The notes: generated by a model from the sequence alone, not told the origin. Numbered from the stretch's first letter, positions 1-9,218 are shown. The stretch: DNA of 64,000 nucleotides from Streptomyces sp. XY006 (GCF_002237655.1 NZ_NOKT01000015.1:1-64000), one strand, 5' to 3'. Numbers and translations are program-made.

Positions 1-1
1 C

Positions 2-394
2 GGCGCCCCGCCCATGCCGGCCGCGCCGCCGCCCGGCGGCCGCCCCGGCGGGTACGGCTATCCGCCGGCCGCGGGCGCCCAGCGCCCCCCGGCCTCCCCG
101 GCCGCCGGCGGACGGACCCGCCACTGGATCGAGATCAACGGCACCCGCCACCAGATCTCCCGCCCGACGCTCGTGCTGGGCCGCAGCACCGACGCCGACG
201 TGCGGATCGACGACCCCGGCGTCTCCCGCCGGCACTGCGAGATCCGGACCGGAACGCCCTCGACGATCCAGGATCTCGGATCCACCAACGGCATCGTGGT
301 GGACGGACAGCACACCACCCGCGCTACGCTCCGCGACGGCTCGCGGATCGTCGTGGGCAGCACCACCGTTATCTATAGGCAAGCCGAAGGGTGA
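2..394 (+). CDS. fhaA: FHA-domain protein FhaA, C-terminal part (gene runs off the left edge)
   Basis: The reading frame is open to the window edge, so only the C-terminal part is present. A Gly/Pro/Tyr-rich linker is followed by an FHA domain over the last 90 residues, with the phosphothreonine-binding motifs LGRS, SRRH and DLGSTNG visible. FhaA proteins of actinobacteria normally carry an N-terminal DUF3662 domain before this linker; that part would lie outside the window. The role known for the family is binding threonine-phosphorylated partners of PknB at sites of cell-wall growth. It is followed 10 bases later by fhaB, in the fhaA-fhaB-pstP-rodA-pbpA-pknB order that is conserved in actinobacteria. 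An in-frame ATG at 14 is internal and is not the likely start. Confidence 0.93.
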   Translation, partial: GAPPMPAAPPPGGRPGGYGYPPAAGAQRPPASPAAGGRTRHWIEINGTRHQISRPTLVLGRSTDADVRIDDPGVSRRHCEIRTGTPSTIQDLGSTNGIVVDGQHTTRATLRDGSRIVVGSTTVIYRQAEG

Positions 395-404
395 AGCGGG
401 GGCA

Positions 405-914
405 ATGTCAGAGCTGACCCTCACGGTCATGCGGCTGGGGTTCCTGGCCGTACTGTGGCTGTTCGTGATCGTGGCCGTGCAGGTCATCCGAAGTGACCTG
501 TTCGGGACGCGGGTCACCCAGCGCGGATCGCGCCGCGAGGCCGGCCGCCAGCAGCAGGCCGCCCGCCAGGCGCCGCCGCAGCAGCGCCAGCAGTCCGGCG
601 GCGGCCGGCGCGGGCGCAACGCCCCCACCAAGCTGGTCGTCACCGAGGGCACCCTCACCGGCACGACGGTCGCGCTCCAGGGCCAGACCATCACCCTGGG
701 CCGGGCGCACGACTCGACGATCGTGCTGGACGACGACTACGCCTCCAGCCGCCATGCCAGGATCTACCCGGACCGCGACGGCCAGTGGATCGTCGAGGAC
801 CTCGGCTCCACCAACGGCACGTACCTGGACCGGACCCGGCTGACGACTCCCACACCGATTGCACCGGGCGCGCCGATCCGCATCGGCAAGACCGTCATCG
901 AGCTGCGGAAGTAG
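405..914 (+). CDS. fhaB: membrane-anchored FHA-domain protein FhaB
   Basis: This 169-residue protein has one N-terminal membrane segment (about residues 8-27), a Gln/Arg/Pro-rich linker (50-75) and a C-terminal FHA domain. The FHA motifs LGRAH, SSRHARI and DLGSTNGTYLD are intact. The family (FipA/FhaB) reads threonine phosphorylation by PknB-type kinases and links it to cell division and cell-wall synthesis at the membrane. The gene starts 10 bases after fhaA and precedes the phosphatase pstP, so writer (PknB), reader (FhaA/B) and eraser (PstP) are encoded together. Confidence 0.95.
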   Translation: MSELTLTVMRLGFLAVLWLFVIVAVQVIRSDLFGTRVTQRGSRREAGRQQQAARQAPPQQRQQSGGGRRGRNAPTKLVVTEGTLTGTTVALQGQTITLGRAHDSTIVLDDDYASSRHARIYPDRDGQWIVEDLGSTNGTYLDRTRLTTPTPIAPGAPIRIGKTVIELRK

Positions 915-1054
915 TGCTACATCATGGATAGGCGCGAGCGGAGCGAGCACGCAGTGGCGGGCCCCACCCCGGGCCCCGGCGCGCTCCCGACCGGAGGGTG
1001 GGCAGTGTGGCTCGACACGACCGGCTGTACCCGGAGCCGACAGGCGAGGTGCGC

Positions 1055-2602
1055 ATGAGTCTGTCACTGCGCTTCGCGGCCGGATCGCACAAGGGCATGA
1101 TCCGGGAGGGCAACGAGGACTCCGGATACGCCGGCCCGCGCCTGCTCGCCATCGCCGACGGCATGGGCGGCGCCGCCGCCGGTGAGGTCGCCTCCTCCGA
1201 GGCCATCTCCACCATCGTCGCCCTCGACGACGACGTCCCCGGCTCCGACCTCCTCACCTCACTCGGCACGGCGGTGCAGCGCGCCAACGACCAGCTGCGC
1301 TCCATGGTCGAGGACGACCCCCAGCTGGAGGGCATGGGGACCACCCTCACCGCCCTGCTGTGGACCGGTCAGCGGCTCGGCCTGGTGCACGTCGGCGACT
1401 CCCGCGCGTATCTGCTCCGCGACGGTGTGCTCACGCAGATCACCCAGGACCACACCTGGGTGCAGCGCCTGGTCGACGAGGGCCGCATCACCGAGGAGGA
1501 GGCGACCACGCACCCGCAGCGCTCGCTGCTGATGCGCGCCCTCGGGTCGGGCGACCACGTCGAGCCGGACCTGTCCATCCGCGAGGTCCGCGCCGGCGAC
1601 CGCTACCTGATCTGCTCCGACGGCCTGTCCGGGGTGGTGTCCCACCAGACGCTGGAGGACACCCTCGCCAGCTACCAGGGCCCCCAGGAGACCGTCCAGA
1701 ACCTCATCGAGCTGGCCCTGCGCGGCGGCGGCCCCGACAACATCACGGTCATCGTCGCCGACGTCCTCGACCTCGACACCGGCGACACCCTGGCGGGGCA
1801 GCTCTCCGACACCCCGGTCGTGGTCGGCGCCGTCGCCGAGAACCAGCACCAGCTGCACGACAACGGCATCATGCAGACCCCCGCCGGCCGCGCCTCCGGG
1901 CTCGGCCGCCAGGGGCACGGCGGCGGTGGCGGCGAGTTCGGCCCGCCCGGCTCCGGCGACACCACCGGCTACATCCCCGCGGCCGGCTTCGACTACGACG
2001 ACGGTGACTTCACCAAGCCCCGCAAGAAGGGCCGCTGGCTGAAGAGATCCCTCTACGGCGTCCTGGCCCTGGCCGTCGTCGGCGGCGGCCTGTACGGCGG
2101 CTGGCGCTGGACGCAGACGCAGTACTACGTCGGCGCCGAGGACGAGCACGTCGCGCTGTACCGGGGCATCAGCCAGGACCTGGCGTGGGTGTCGCTGTCG
2201 AAGGTCGAGAAGGACCACCCCGAGATCGAACTCAAGTACCTGCCGCCCTACCAGCAGAAGCTGGTCAAGGCGACGATCGCCGAGGGCGACCTGAAGAACG
2301 CCCAGGCGAAGATCGAGGAACTGTCGGTGCAGGCCTCCGCGTGCAAGAAGGAGGCGCAGCGGCGCGAAGCCGAGAGCAACAACGCCAGGACCGGCGAAGG
2401 CGAGGCCGGGGGCACCACGGGAACCACTCCCGCCTCCTTCACGTCCAAGGCCACACCGACGCCGAACCCGTCGAATCCGTCGGGCTCGCCGTCGGCGCCT
2501 GAGAAGTCCACGCCCCCGACCACGACCGCACCCACTCCCAGCCCCGGCCCCAGCCTCTCGGAGGAAGAGCAGAAGGTCGTCTCGCTGTGCGGTAAGCAGT
2601 AG
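1055..2602 (+). CDS. pstP: PP2C-type Ser/Thr protein phosphatase PstP
   Basis: This 515-residue protein has an N-terminal PP2C catalytic domain (about 1-240). The metal-binding motifs are REGNEDS, IADGMGG, VGDSRAY, CSDGLSG and GGPDNIT. A disordered linker leads to one membrane segment near residue 330, followed by an extracytoplasmic tail that is helical and then Pro/Ser/Thr-rich. It should dephosphorylate PknB and PknB substrates, as PstP does in mycobacteria. I chose the ATG at 1055 because the conserved PP2C N-terminus begins there and a purine-rich stretch precedes it. In-frame GTG codons at 998 and 1049 are alternatives. It is followed after 27 bases by rodA. Confidence 0.95.
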   Translation: MSLSLRFAAGSHKGMIREGNEDSGYAGPRLLAIADGMGGAAAGEVASSEAISTIVALDDDVPGSDLLTSLGTAVQRANDQLRSMVEDDPQLEGMGTTLTALLWTGQRLGLVHVGDSRAYLLRDGVLTQITQDHTWVQRLVDEGRITEEEATTHPQRSLLMRALGSGDHVEPDLSIREVRAGDRYLICSDGLSGVVSHQTLEDTLASYQGPQETVQNLIELALRGGGPDNITVIVADVLDLDTGDTLAGQLSDTPVVVGAVAENQHQLHDNGIMQTPAGRASGLGRQGHGGGGGEFGPPGSGDTTGYIPAAGFDYDDGDFTKPRKKGRWLKRSLYGVLALAVVGGGLYGGWRWTQTQYYVGAEDEHVALYRGISQDLAWVSLSKVEKDHPEIELKYLPPYQQKLVKATIAEGDLKNAQAKIEELSVQASACKKEAQRREAESNNARTGEGEAGGTTGTTPASFTSKATPTPNPSNPSGSPSAPEKSTPPTTTAPTPSPGPSLSEEEQKVVSLCGKQ

Positions 2603-2629
2603 GCAAGCCGTGAGAGGCCCCGTCACACG

Positions 2630-4072
2630 ATGAGCAGTACTTCCAACTCGCCGACGCACCACACGTCCACCATCGGCGCGATCGGCGCCCCGAGCCGCCG
2701 CAACACCGAGCTGGCACTGCTGGTGTTCGCCGTCGTCATCCCGGTGTTCGCCTACGCCAACGTCGGGCTGGCCATCAACGACTCGGTGCCGCCGGGCCTG
2801 CTGAGCTACGGTCTCGGACTCGGCCTGCTCGCCGGTGTCGGCCACCTGGTCGTACGGAAGTTCGCGCCGTACGCGGACCCGCTGATGCTGCCGCTGGCGA
2901 CGCTGCTGAACGGACTCGGCCTGGTCGTCATCTGGCGGCTCGACCAGTCCAAGCGGCTCAGCAACTACGCCGAGGCCGCTCCGCGCCAGCTGCTGTACTC
3001 GGCGATGGGCGTCGCGCTGCTCGCGGTCGTGCTGATCTTCCTCAAGGACCACCGCGTCCTGCAGCGCTACACGTACATCTCCATGGCCGGTGCGCTGTTC
3101 CTGCTGATCCTGCCGCTGGTGCCGGGCCTCGGCGCGAACATCTACGGCGCGAAGATCTGGATCAAGATCCCCGGTCTCGGCACGCTGCAGCCCGGCGAGT
3201 TCGCGAAGATCGTGCTCGCGGTCTTCTTCGCCGGCTATCTCATGGTCAAGCGGGACGCGCTGGCCCTGGCCAGCCGCCGCTTCATGGGCCTGTACCTGCC
3301 GCGCGGCCGCGACCTCGGCCCGATCCTCGTGGTCTGGGTCATCTCGATCCTCATCCTGGTCTTCGAGACCGACCTCGGTACGTCCCTGCTGTTCTTCGGG
3401 ATGTTCGTCATCATGCTGTACGTCGCCACCGAGCGGACCAGCTGGATCGTCTTCGGTCTGCTGATGTCCGCGGTCGGCGCCGTCGGCGTGGCGAGCTTCG
3501 AGCCGCACATCCAGACGCGTGTGCAGGCCTGGCTCGACCCGATGCGCGAGTTCGAGCTGTCCCGCGCCGGCGTCCAGGACGGCGTCGTCCACTCCGAGCA
3601 GGCCATGCAGGCGCTGTGGGCCTTCGGCTCCGGCGGCACCCTCGGCACGGGCCTCGGGCAGGGCAACTCCGACCTCATCGGCTTCGCCGCCAACTCCGAC
3701 TTCATCCTCGCCACGTTCGGCGAGGAACTCGGGCTGGCCGGCGTCATGGCGATCCTGCTCCTGTACGGCCTGATCATCGAAAGGGGCGTGCGCACCGCGC
3801 TCGCGGCCCGCGACCCGTTCGGCAAGCTGCTGGCCATCGGCCTGTCCGGCGCCTTCGGCCTCCAGGTCTTCGTGGTGGCCGGCGGTGTCATGGGCCTCAT
3901 CCCGCTGACCGGTATGACGCTGCCGTTCGTGGCCTACGGCGGTTCCTCCGTGATCGCCAACTGGGCGCTGATCGGCATTCTGCTGCGCATCAGCGACACC
4001 GCCCGACGCCCGGCCCCCGCTCCCGCCGCCAACCCCGACGCCGAGATGACCCAGGTGGTCCGCCCGTCATGA
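2630..4072 (+). CDS. rodA: SEDS-family peptidoglycan glycosyltransferase (RodA/FtsW type)
   Basis: This 480-residue protein has about ten to twelve hydrophobic segments from residue 25 onward. It carries SEDS-family hallmarks in the C-terminal half, such as FETDLGTSLLFFG and the PLTGMTLPFVAYGGSS segment near residue 430. SEDS proteins polymerise lipid II glycan strands together with a partner class B PBP. The stop codon overlaps the ATG of pbpA (ATGA at 4069-4072), which suggests translational coupling of the polymerase and its transpeptidase. Position in the pknB cluster favours the RodA-like paralogue rather than the division-specific FtsW of the dcw cluster; sequence alone does not separate the two. 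Confidence 0.94.
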   Translation: MSSTSNSPTHHTSTIGAIGAPSRRNTELALLVFAVVIPVFAYANVGLAINDSVPPGLLSYGLGLGLLAGVGHLVVRKFAPYADPLMLPLATLLNGLGLVVIWRLDQSKRLSNYAEAAPRQLLYSAMGVALLAVVLIFLKDHRVLQRYTYISMAGALFLLILPLVPGLGANIYGAKIWIKIPGLGTLQPGEFAKIVLAVFFAGYLMVKRDALALASRRFMGLYLPRGRDLGPILVVWVISILILVFETDLGTSLLFFGMFVIMLYVATERTSWIVFGLLMSAVGAVGVASFEPHIQTRVQAWLDPMREFELSRAGVQDGVVHSEQAMQALWAFGSGGTLGTGLGQGNSDLIGFAANSDFILATFGEELGLAGVMAILLLYGLIIERGVRTALAARDPFGKLLAIGLSGAFGLQVFVVAGGVMGLIPLTGMTLPFVAYGGSSVIANWALIGILLRISDTARRPAPAPAANPDAEMTQVVRPS

Positions 4073-5547
4073 ACAAGCCCCTGCGCCGGATCGCGATCTT
4101 CTGCGGCCTGCTCGTGCTGGCTCTGCTGATCCGCGACAACTGGATCCAGTACGTCCAGGCCGACGAGCTGAGGACCGACCCCAAGAACCGTCGCGTCATC
4201 ATCGAGCGGTACGCCGCCCCGCGCGGCGACATCATCGTCGGCGGGAAGCCGATCACCGGCTCCACCGAGACGTCGGGCAGCGACTTCAAGTTCAAGCGGA
4301 CCTACAAGGACGGCCCGATGTGGGCGCCGGTCACCGGGTACGCCTCGCAGGCCTTCGGCGCCACGCAGCTGGAGTCCATCGAGGACGGCATCCTCACCGG
4401 CAACGACGACCGGCTCTTCTTCCGCAACACCCTCGACATGCTCACCGGCGAGAAGCAGGGCGGCGGCAACGTCGTCACGACGCTCAACCCCGCCGCGCAG
4501 AAGGCCGCGTTCAACGGTCTGAAGCAGCAGGGCGGCAAGGGCGCGGTCGTCGCCCTCGAGCCGTCGACGGGCAAGATCCTGGCGCTGGCCTCCTACCCGT
4601 CGTACGACCCGTCGTCCTTCGCCGGGAACTCCACGACCACGGACACCAAGGCCTGGCAGAAGCTCCAGAAGAAGAACAACGCCAACGACCCGATGCTCAA
4701 CCGGGCGCTGCGCGAGACGTACCCGCCCGGCTCCACCTTCAAGGTGGTCACCGCGGCGGCGGCCCTGGAGAACGGGCTGTACACGGACCCGGACGCGAAG
4801 ACGGACTCGCCCGACCCGTGGGTCATGGAGGGCACCACCACCAAGCTGCCCAACGAGGGCAACATCCCCTGCAAGAACGCGACGCTGCGGGTGGCGCTCC
4901 AGTACTCCTGCAACACCGTCTTCGGCAAGATCGGCTCCGACCTCGGCAACGAGAAGATGCTGAAGGAGGCGCAGGAGTTCGGCTTCGGCGAGGAGCAGTT
5001 CACGCCGGTGCGGGCCAACGCCTCGGTGTTCTCCGACGACATGAACCCCTCGCAGACCGCGCTGTCCTCCATCGGCCAGTTCAACACCGCCGCCACGCCG
5101 CTGCAGATGGCCATGGTGGCCTCGGCCGTCGCCAACGACGGCAAGCTGATGAAGCCGTACATGGTCGACGAGCTCCAGTCGCCCGGCCTGGACCCGGTCG
5201 AGAAGACGGACCCGGAGGAGCTGAGCCAGCCGCTGTCCGCGGAGAACGCCCAGATCCTGCAGTCGATGATGGAGACCGTCGTCGAGAAGGGCACGGGCTC
5301 CAACGCCAAGATCGACGGCGTCAAGGTGGGCGGCAAGACCGGTACCGCCCAGCACGGTGTGGACAACAGCGAGAACCCCTACGCCTGGTTCATCTCCTAC
5401 GCCAAGAACGCCGACGGCAGCGCACCGGTCGCCGTCGCGGTCGTGGTCGAGGACGACAACGCCGTGCGTGACGACATCTCCGGCGGCGGCCTCGCGGCGC
5501 CGATCGCGCGGAACGTGATGGAGGCGGTCGTCAACGGCAAGAAGTGA
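4069..5547 (+). CDS. pbpA: class B penicillin-binding protein (transpeptidase) PbpA
   Basis: This 492-residue protein has an N-terminal membrane anchor (residues 6-22) followed by a class B PBP dimerisation region and a transpeptidase domain. The catalytic motifs are present: STFK near 222, SCN near 282 and KTGT near 423. The first is in the context PPGSTFKVVTAAAALENG. It should cross-link peptidoglycan made by the overlapping upstream SEDS polymerase. It is the penultimate gene of the cluster; a gap of 169 bases separates it from pknB, which could carry an internal promoter. Confidence 0.95.
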   Translation: MNKPLRRIAIFCGLLVLALLIRDNWIQYVQADELRTDPKNRRVIIERYAAPRGDIIVGGKPITGSTETSGSDFKFKRTYKDGPMWAPVTGYASQAFGATQLESIEDGILTGNDDRLFFRNTLDMLTGEKQGGGNVVTTLNPAAQKAAFNGLKQQGGKGAVVALEPSTGKILALASYPSYDPSSFAGNSTTTDTKAWQKLQKKNNANDPMLNRALRETYPPGSTFKVVTAAAALENGLYTDPDAKTDSPDPWVMEGTTTKLPNEGNIPCKNATLRVALQYSCNTVFGKIGSDLGNEKMLKEAQEFGFGEEQFTPVRANASVFSDDMNPSQTALSSIGQFNTAATPLQMAMVASAVANDGKLMKPYMVDELQSPGLDPVEKTDPEELSQPLSAENAQILQSMMETVVEKGTGSNAKIDGVKVGGKTGTAQHGVDNSENPYAWFISYAKNADGSAPVAVAVVVEDDNAVRDDISGGGLAAPIARNVMEAVVNGKK

Positions 5548-5716
5548 CCCCGCTCACGTCTGCTTCACATCGGTGCACGGTGCGATACCGGTCCTGTATC
5601 GGCTGACGGGCTTGGCCAGGTCACACAAAGCGAGCCGGGTACGGTAGGCCCGGACGGCAGCCTCCGACCGTACAAGCGTGCCGGTCGGGACCGACGGAGA
5701 GGGCTGGTAGGTAGCT

Positions 5717-7732
5717 ATGGAAGAGCCGCGTCGCCTCGGCGGCCGGTACGAACTGGGCCAGGTGCTCGGGCGTGGTGGCATGGCGGAGGTCTACCTCGCG
5801 CATGACACCCGCCTCGGCCGCACCGTGGCGGTGAAGACGCTGCGCGCGGATCTCGCGCGCGACCCTTCCTTCCAGGCCCGGTTCCGCCGGGAGGCCCAGT
5901 CGGCCGCCTCGCTCAACCATCCCGCGATCGTCGCGGTCTACGACACGGGCGAGGACTACATCGACAACGTGTCGATCCCGTACATCGTCATGGAGTACGT
6001 GGACGGCTCGACGCTCCGTGAGCTCCTGCACTCCGGCCGCAAGCTGCTGCCGGAGCGTGCCATGGAGATGACCATCGGCATCCTCCAGGGCCTGGAGTAC
6101 GCCCACCGCAACGGCATCGTCCACCGTGACATCAAGCCCGCGAACGTCATGCTGACGCGCAACGGCCAGGTCAAGGTGATGGACTTCGGCATCGCCCGCG
6201 CCATGGGCGACTCCGGCATGACGATGACGCAGACCGCGGCCGTCATCGGCACCGCCCAGTACCTCTCCCCGGAGCAGGCGAAGGGCGAGCAGGTCGACGC
6301 CCGCTCGGACCTGTACTCCACGGGCTGTCTGCTCTACGAGCTGCTGACGGTCCGCCCGCCCTTCGTCGGCGACTCCCCGGTGGCCGTCGCGTACCAGCAC
6401 GTGCGGGAGGAGCCCCAGGCCCCGTCGGTCTTCGACCCCGAGATCACGCCCGAGATGGACGCGATCGTACTGAAGGCCCTGACGAAGGACCCCGACTACC
6501 GCTACCAGTCGGCCGACGAGATGCGCGCCGACATCGAGGCCTGCCTCGACGGCCAGCCGGTCGCGGCGACGGCCGCGATGGGTTCGGTGGGTTACGGCGG
6601 CTACCCGGACGACCAGCCGACCACGGCCCTGCGCGCCGACTCCGGCGCCGGCGCGACGTCGATGCTGCCCCCCATGAACCCGGACGACGGCGGCTACGGC
6701 TACGACGAGCGCCCCGACCGGCGCCGCGGGCAGCAGCGCAAGTCCAGCACCTCCACGATCCTGCTGGTGGTGGCGGGCATCCTCGTCCTGGTCGGCGCGA
6801 TCCTGATCGGCCGGTGGGCGTTCAGCGGCGACGGCGCGGGCGACGACACCCTGCCGGCGCCGAACTTCGTCGGCGAGACCGAACAGAACGCCCGCAAACT
6901 GGCGACCAACTCCGACCTGGAACTGACGTTCTCGAAGAAGCCCTGCGAGAACCAGGCCAAGGGCAACGTCTGCTCCCAGAACCCCAAGGCCGGCACGGAC
7001 GTCCAGAAGGGCGACACGATCGAACTGGTGGTGTCGACCGGGGCGCCGAAGGTGACGGTCCCCGACGTCACGGGCTTGACCTACGAAAAGGCCAAGGCCG
7101 AACTTGAAGACAAGGGCTTCCAGGTCGAGCAGAAGACCGAAGAGTCGGATCGCACCCCTGGGGTGGTCACCAAGCAGGATCCCAGTGGCGACACGGAGCA
7201 GGAGAAGGGCTCCACGATCACCTTGACCGTGGCCAAGGAGGCCGCAAAGGCCACTGTTCCCGACGTGCTCGGCCAGAGCTGTGACGCGGCCAAGCAGCAG
7301 ATGCAGGCCAGCGACCTGGTCGGCAACTGCACCGAGGTCGAGACCGACGACGACAACCAGGTCGGCAAGGTCATCCAGACCACGCCGCAGGCCGGCACCT
7401 CCGTCGACAAGAACTCGTCGGTCACCATCCAGATCGGCAAGAAGAAGCAGCAGCAGAAGGTGCGCGTCCCGCAGGTCGTCGGGCAGACCGTCGGCCAGGC
7501 CAAGCAGACCCTGGCGGCGGCCGGCTTCACGAACATCCAGTTCGCGAACGGCAGCGACCAGAACGACAACGCCCGCGTCGTGGCCCAGGACCCCCAGGGC
7601 AACCAGGAGGTCGACAACCCGGCGGGCACCACGGTGACCCTGCAGACTGTCAACTTCGACGGGACCGGCGGCAACAACAACGGCGGCAACGGCAACGGCG
7701 GCATCTTCGGCGGCCTCAACGGCGACGACTAG
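5717..7732 (+). CDS. pknB: PASTA-domain Ser/Thr protein kinase PknB
   Basis: This 671-residue protein has an N-terminal kinase domain (about 11-275). It carries a Gly-rich loop LGRGGMAEVY, the catalytic loop HRDIKPAN near 136 and DFGIARAM. A membrane segment lies at about 346-367. Four PASTA repeats follow (about 375-645), for example starting at VPDVTGLTYEKA and VPQVVGQTVGQA. PASTA domains bind peptidoglycan fragments or lipid II, so this is the sensor kinase for the wall-growth cluster. The protein ends in an unusual Asn/Gly-rich tail whose GNGNGGIFGG motif recurs at the C-terminus of the class A PBP encoded at 57865-60525. A strong terminator follows the stop codon. Confidence 0.97.
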   Translation: MEEPRRLGGRYELGQVLGRGGMAEVYLAHDTRLGRTVAVKTLRADLARDPSFQARFRREAQSAASLNHPAIVAVYDTGEDYIDNVSIPYIVMEYVDGSTLRELLHSGRKLLPERAMEMTIGILQGLEYAHRNGIVHRDIKPANVMLTRNGQVKVMDFGIARAMGDSGMTMTQTAAVIGTAQYLSPEQAKGEQVDARSDLYSTGCLLYELLTVRPPFVGDSPVAVAYQHVREEPQAPSVFDPEITPEMDAIVLKALTKDPDYRYQSADEMRADIEACLDGQPVAATAAMGSVGYGGYPDDQPTTALRADSGAGATSMLPPMNPDDGGYGYDERPDRRRGQQRKSSTSTILLVVAGILVLVGAILIGRWAFSGDGAGDDTLPAPNFVGETEQNARKLATNSDLELTFSKKPCENQAKGNVCSQNPKAGTDVQKGDTIELVVSTGAPKVTVPDVTGLTYEKAKAELEDKGFQVEQKTEESDRTPGVVTKQDPSGDTEQEKGSTITLTVAKEAAKATVPDVLGQSCDAAKQQMQASDLVGNCTEVETDDDNQVGKVIQTTPQAGTSVDKNSSVTIQIGKKKQQQKVRVPQVVGQTVGQAKQTLAAAGFTNIQFANGSDQNDNARVVAQDPQGNQEVDNPAGTTVTLQTVNFDGTGGNNNGGNGNGGIFGGLNGDD

Positions 7733-7752
7733 GACGACTGGCAGCACGTTGC

Positions 7753-7798
7753 ATGGGTGGGGCTTCCACCCCCTTCAAGGGGTGGAAGCCCCACCCAT
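7753..7798 (+). terminator. perfect 20-bp inverted repeat terminator after pknB
   Basis: Arms at 7753-7772 and 7779-7798 are perfect reverse complements, with a six-base loop. There is no clear U tract, which is common for Streptomyces terminators. It closes the fhaA-pknB transcript and insulates it from the foreign-looking gene downstream. Confidence 0.85.
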
Positions 7799-7891
7799 AG
7801 TCATGCGTCTCCTGAATACCAGTCAGTTATCATGTTCACGTAAGTCGCTCAGAGACCTCATAAGGCTCACATCACTCAAGGGGGGATACGC

Positions 7892-8299
7892 TTGAAGAGG
7901 GCAGCGCAGATGCTTGGAGTGGCAGCGACCGCAATGCTCATCGGGACTCTGACCACCAGTCCCGCTCAGGCGGCAGCAGTAAGCCCGGGCTGCACGACCA
8001 AGGGCGCAGAGGGCTTCATCTACATACCGAAGTTCGACGGCCCGGTGACGTCACTCAAGCTCGAGTGGCACATCACGGACATCCTGGCGGATGATCACCA
8101 CGCGCGTATCCGCTTCCTCTCCAAGCAGCACAACGGGAAGATCCATTACTGGCCGTGGCACAAGGCCATGGGTGGTAAAGGTGACCATCAGTACGCTCCC
8201 ACCACCGCAAACGACGACTATGGGATCTTCGACGTCGGCGCGGAGGTGGCCCGGTTCGAAGGCAACACCAAGCTGAACTCGTGCGTCGAATGGGCGTGA
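7892..8299 (+). CDS. small secreted protein of unknown function
   Basis: This 135-residue protein has a typical Sec signal peptide. It has a basic start (MKRAAQ), a hydrophobic core over residues 8-22 and a cleavage-like SPAQAAA near 24-29. The mature part of about 107 residues contains two cysteines (near the start and four residues from the end), is rich in His, Trp and Tyr, and matches no family I recognise. It starts with TTG at 7892, backed by a strong AAGGGGGG ribosome site 6-7 bases upstream. Codon use is less GC-biased than its neighbours: ATA, GCA and GAA codons occur, and the upstream DNA is AT-rich. It sits between terminators on both sides, in a spot where I recall no gene in S. 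coelicolor, so it may be an acquired cargo gene. Confidence 0.75.
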   Translation: MKRAAQMLGVAATAMLIGTLTTSPAQAAAVSPGCTTKGAEGFIYIPKFDGPVTSLKLEWHITDILADDHHARIRFLSKQHNGKIHYWPWHKAMGGKGDHQYAPTTANDDYGIFDVGAEVARFEGNTKLNSCVEWA

Positions 8300-8378
8300 C
8301 GAACGGGTCTTGACTCCGAATGCCATTGGGGCGCCGCTTCGGAGCTCAACCTGTGGGACTAGCCGCATGGCTGTGATC

Positions 8379-8419
8379 GAGGCCCGAAGCAGCAGTGGGA
8401 ATCTGCGGCTTCGGGCCTC
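8379..8419. terminator. bidirectional terminator between convergent genes
   Basis: The 12-bp arms at 8379-8390 and 8408-8419 are perfect complements with a 17-base loop. The hairpin lies between the plus-strand secreted-protein gene and the minus-strand sortase operon and can serve both. Confidence 0.7.
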
Positions 8420-8455
8420 TCTCGTAATGACGACTACTTCCCGCGACCGCCACTG

Positions 8456-9205
8456 TCAGCCAAGTTCCTTCGGTGGGGTCCGGTTCTCGTCGACCTTCTC
8501 GACTCGCTCCAGTTCGCCCCAGACCACGTAGCGGTAGGTGCTCGTGTAGACCGGCGTGCACGTCGTCAGCGTGATGTAGTGGCCCGGCTTCTTGCGGCCG
8601 GACTCCTTCGGGACGTTCGAGAGGACCTTGACGTTGAACTTCGACGTCTCGGGAAGGATCGCGTAGGTCTTGTAGACGTACCACTTGTCCTTCGTCTCGA
8701 AGATGATCGGGTCGCCCTTCTCGATCTTGTCGATGTTGTGGAACTTGGCGCCGTGCCCGTCGCGGTGCGCGGCGAGCGAGAAGTTGCCCGGCTTGCCCGA
8801 CATCGGCAGGGTCGCCTTGACGGGGTCCGTGTAGTACCCGGCGACACCGTCGTTGAGGATCTTGTTCGAGGTGCCCTTCTCGACCAGGACCTCGCTGCCG
8901 CTCATCGCCGGCACGTGCAGGAACCCGATGCCGTTCTTCGTGTCCAGCGCGCCGGGACCACCGCGGCCGTGCGCCCAGTCGTCCCGGACCTGGTCCGCCT
9001 GCCGGCCGGCCGCGCGGTCCGCGACGACGTTCGTCCACCACAGCGAGTAGACGACGAACAGGCCGAGGACCAGGCCCGCCGTGATGAGAAGTTCCCCGAA
9101 GAAGCTGACCGCCCTCGCGATCGGGCCGGGCCGGCGGCGGACCGCGGGCGGCCGGGACGCCGTGCCGGTGTGCTCTTCGTGCTCCGTGTCGGTGGTCGCT
9201 GCCAC
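8456..9205 (-). CDS. srtE2: class E sortase (SrtE2-like)
   Basis: This 249-residue protein has a short basic N-terminus, a membrane segment (about 37-58) and an extracytoplasmic sortase domain. The catalytic residues are visible as His in LAAHRDGH, Cys in TLTTCTP and Arg in YRYVVWG. Class E sortases of actinobacteria attach LAxTG-type proteins, such as the long chaplins, to the cell wall. In S. coelicolor, SrtE1 and SrtE2 occupy this position. It is the last gene of a minus-strand operon and starts 13 bases after the neighbouring sortase stop. Confidence 0.9.
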   Translation of the reverse strand: MAATTDTEHEEHTGTASRPPAVRRRPGPIARAVSFFGELLITAGLVLGLFVVYSLWWTNVVADRAAGRQADQVRDDWAHGRGGPGALDTKNGIGFLHVPAMSGSEVLVEKGTSNKILNDGVAGYYTDPVKATLPMSGKPGNFSLAAHRDGHGAKFHNIDKIEKGDPIIFETKDKWYVYKTYAILPETSKFNVKVLSNVPKESGRKKPGHYITLTTCTPVYTSTYRYVVWGELERVEKVDENRTPPKELG

Positions 9206-9218
9206 TGGTCATCTGCCC

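Noticed and set aside
1259..3592. Long minus-strand ORF of 777 codons opposite pstP and rodA
   Set aside because: It is the reverse-strand shadow of well-identified genes. It has low-complexity, charged sequence with no domains and arises from high third-position GC.
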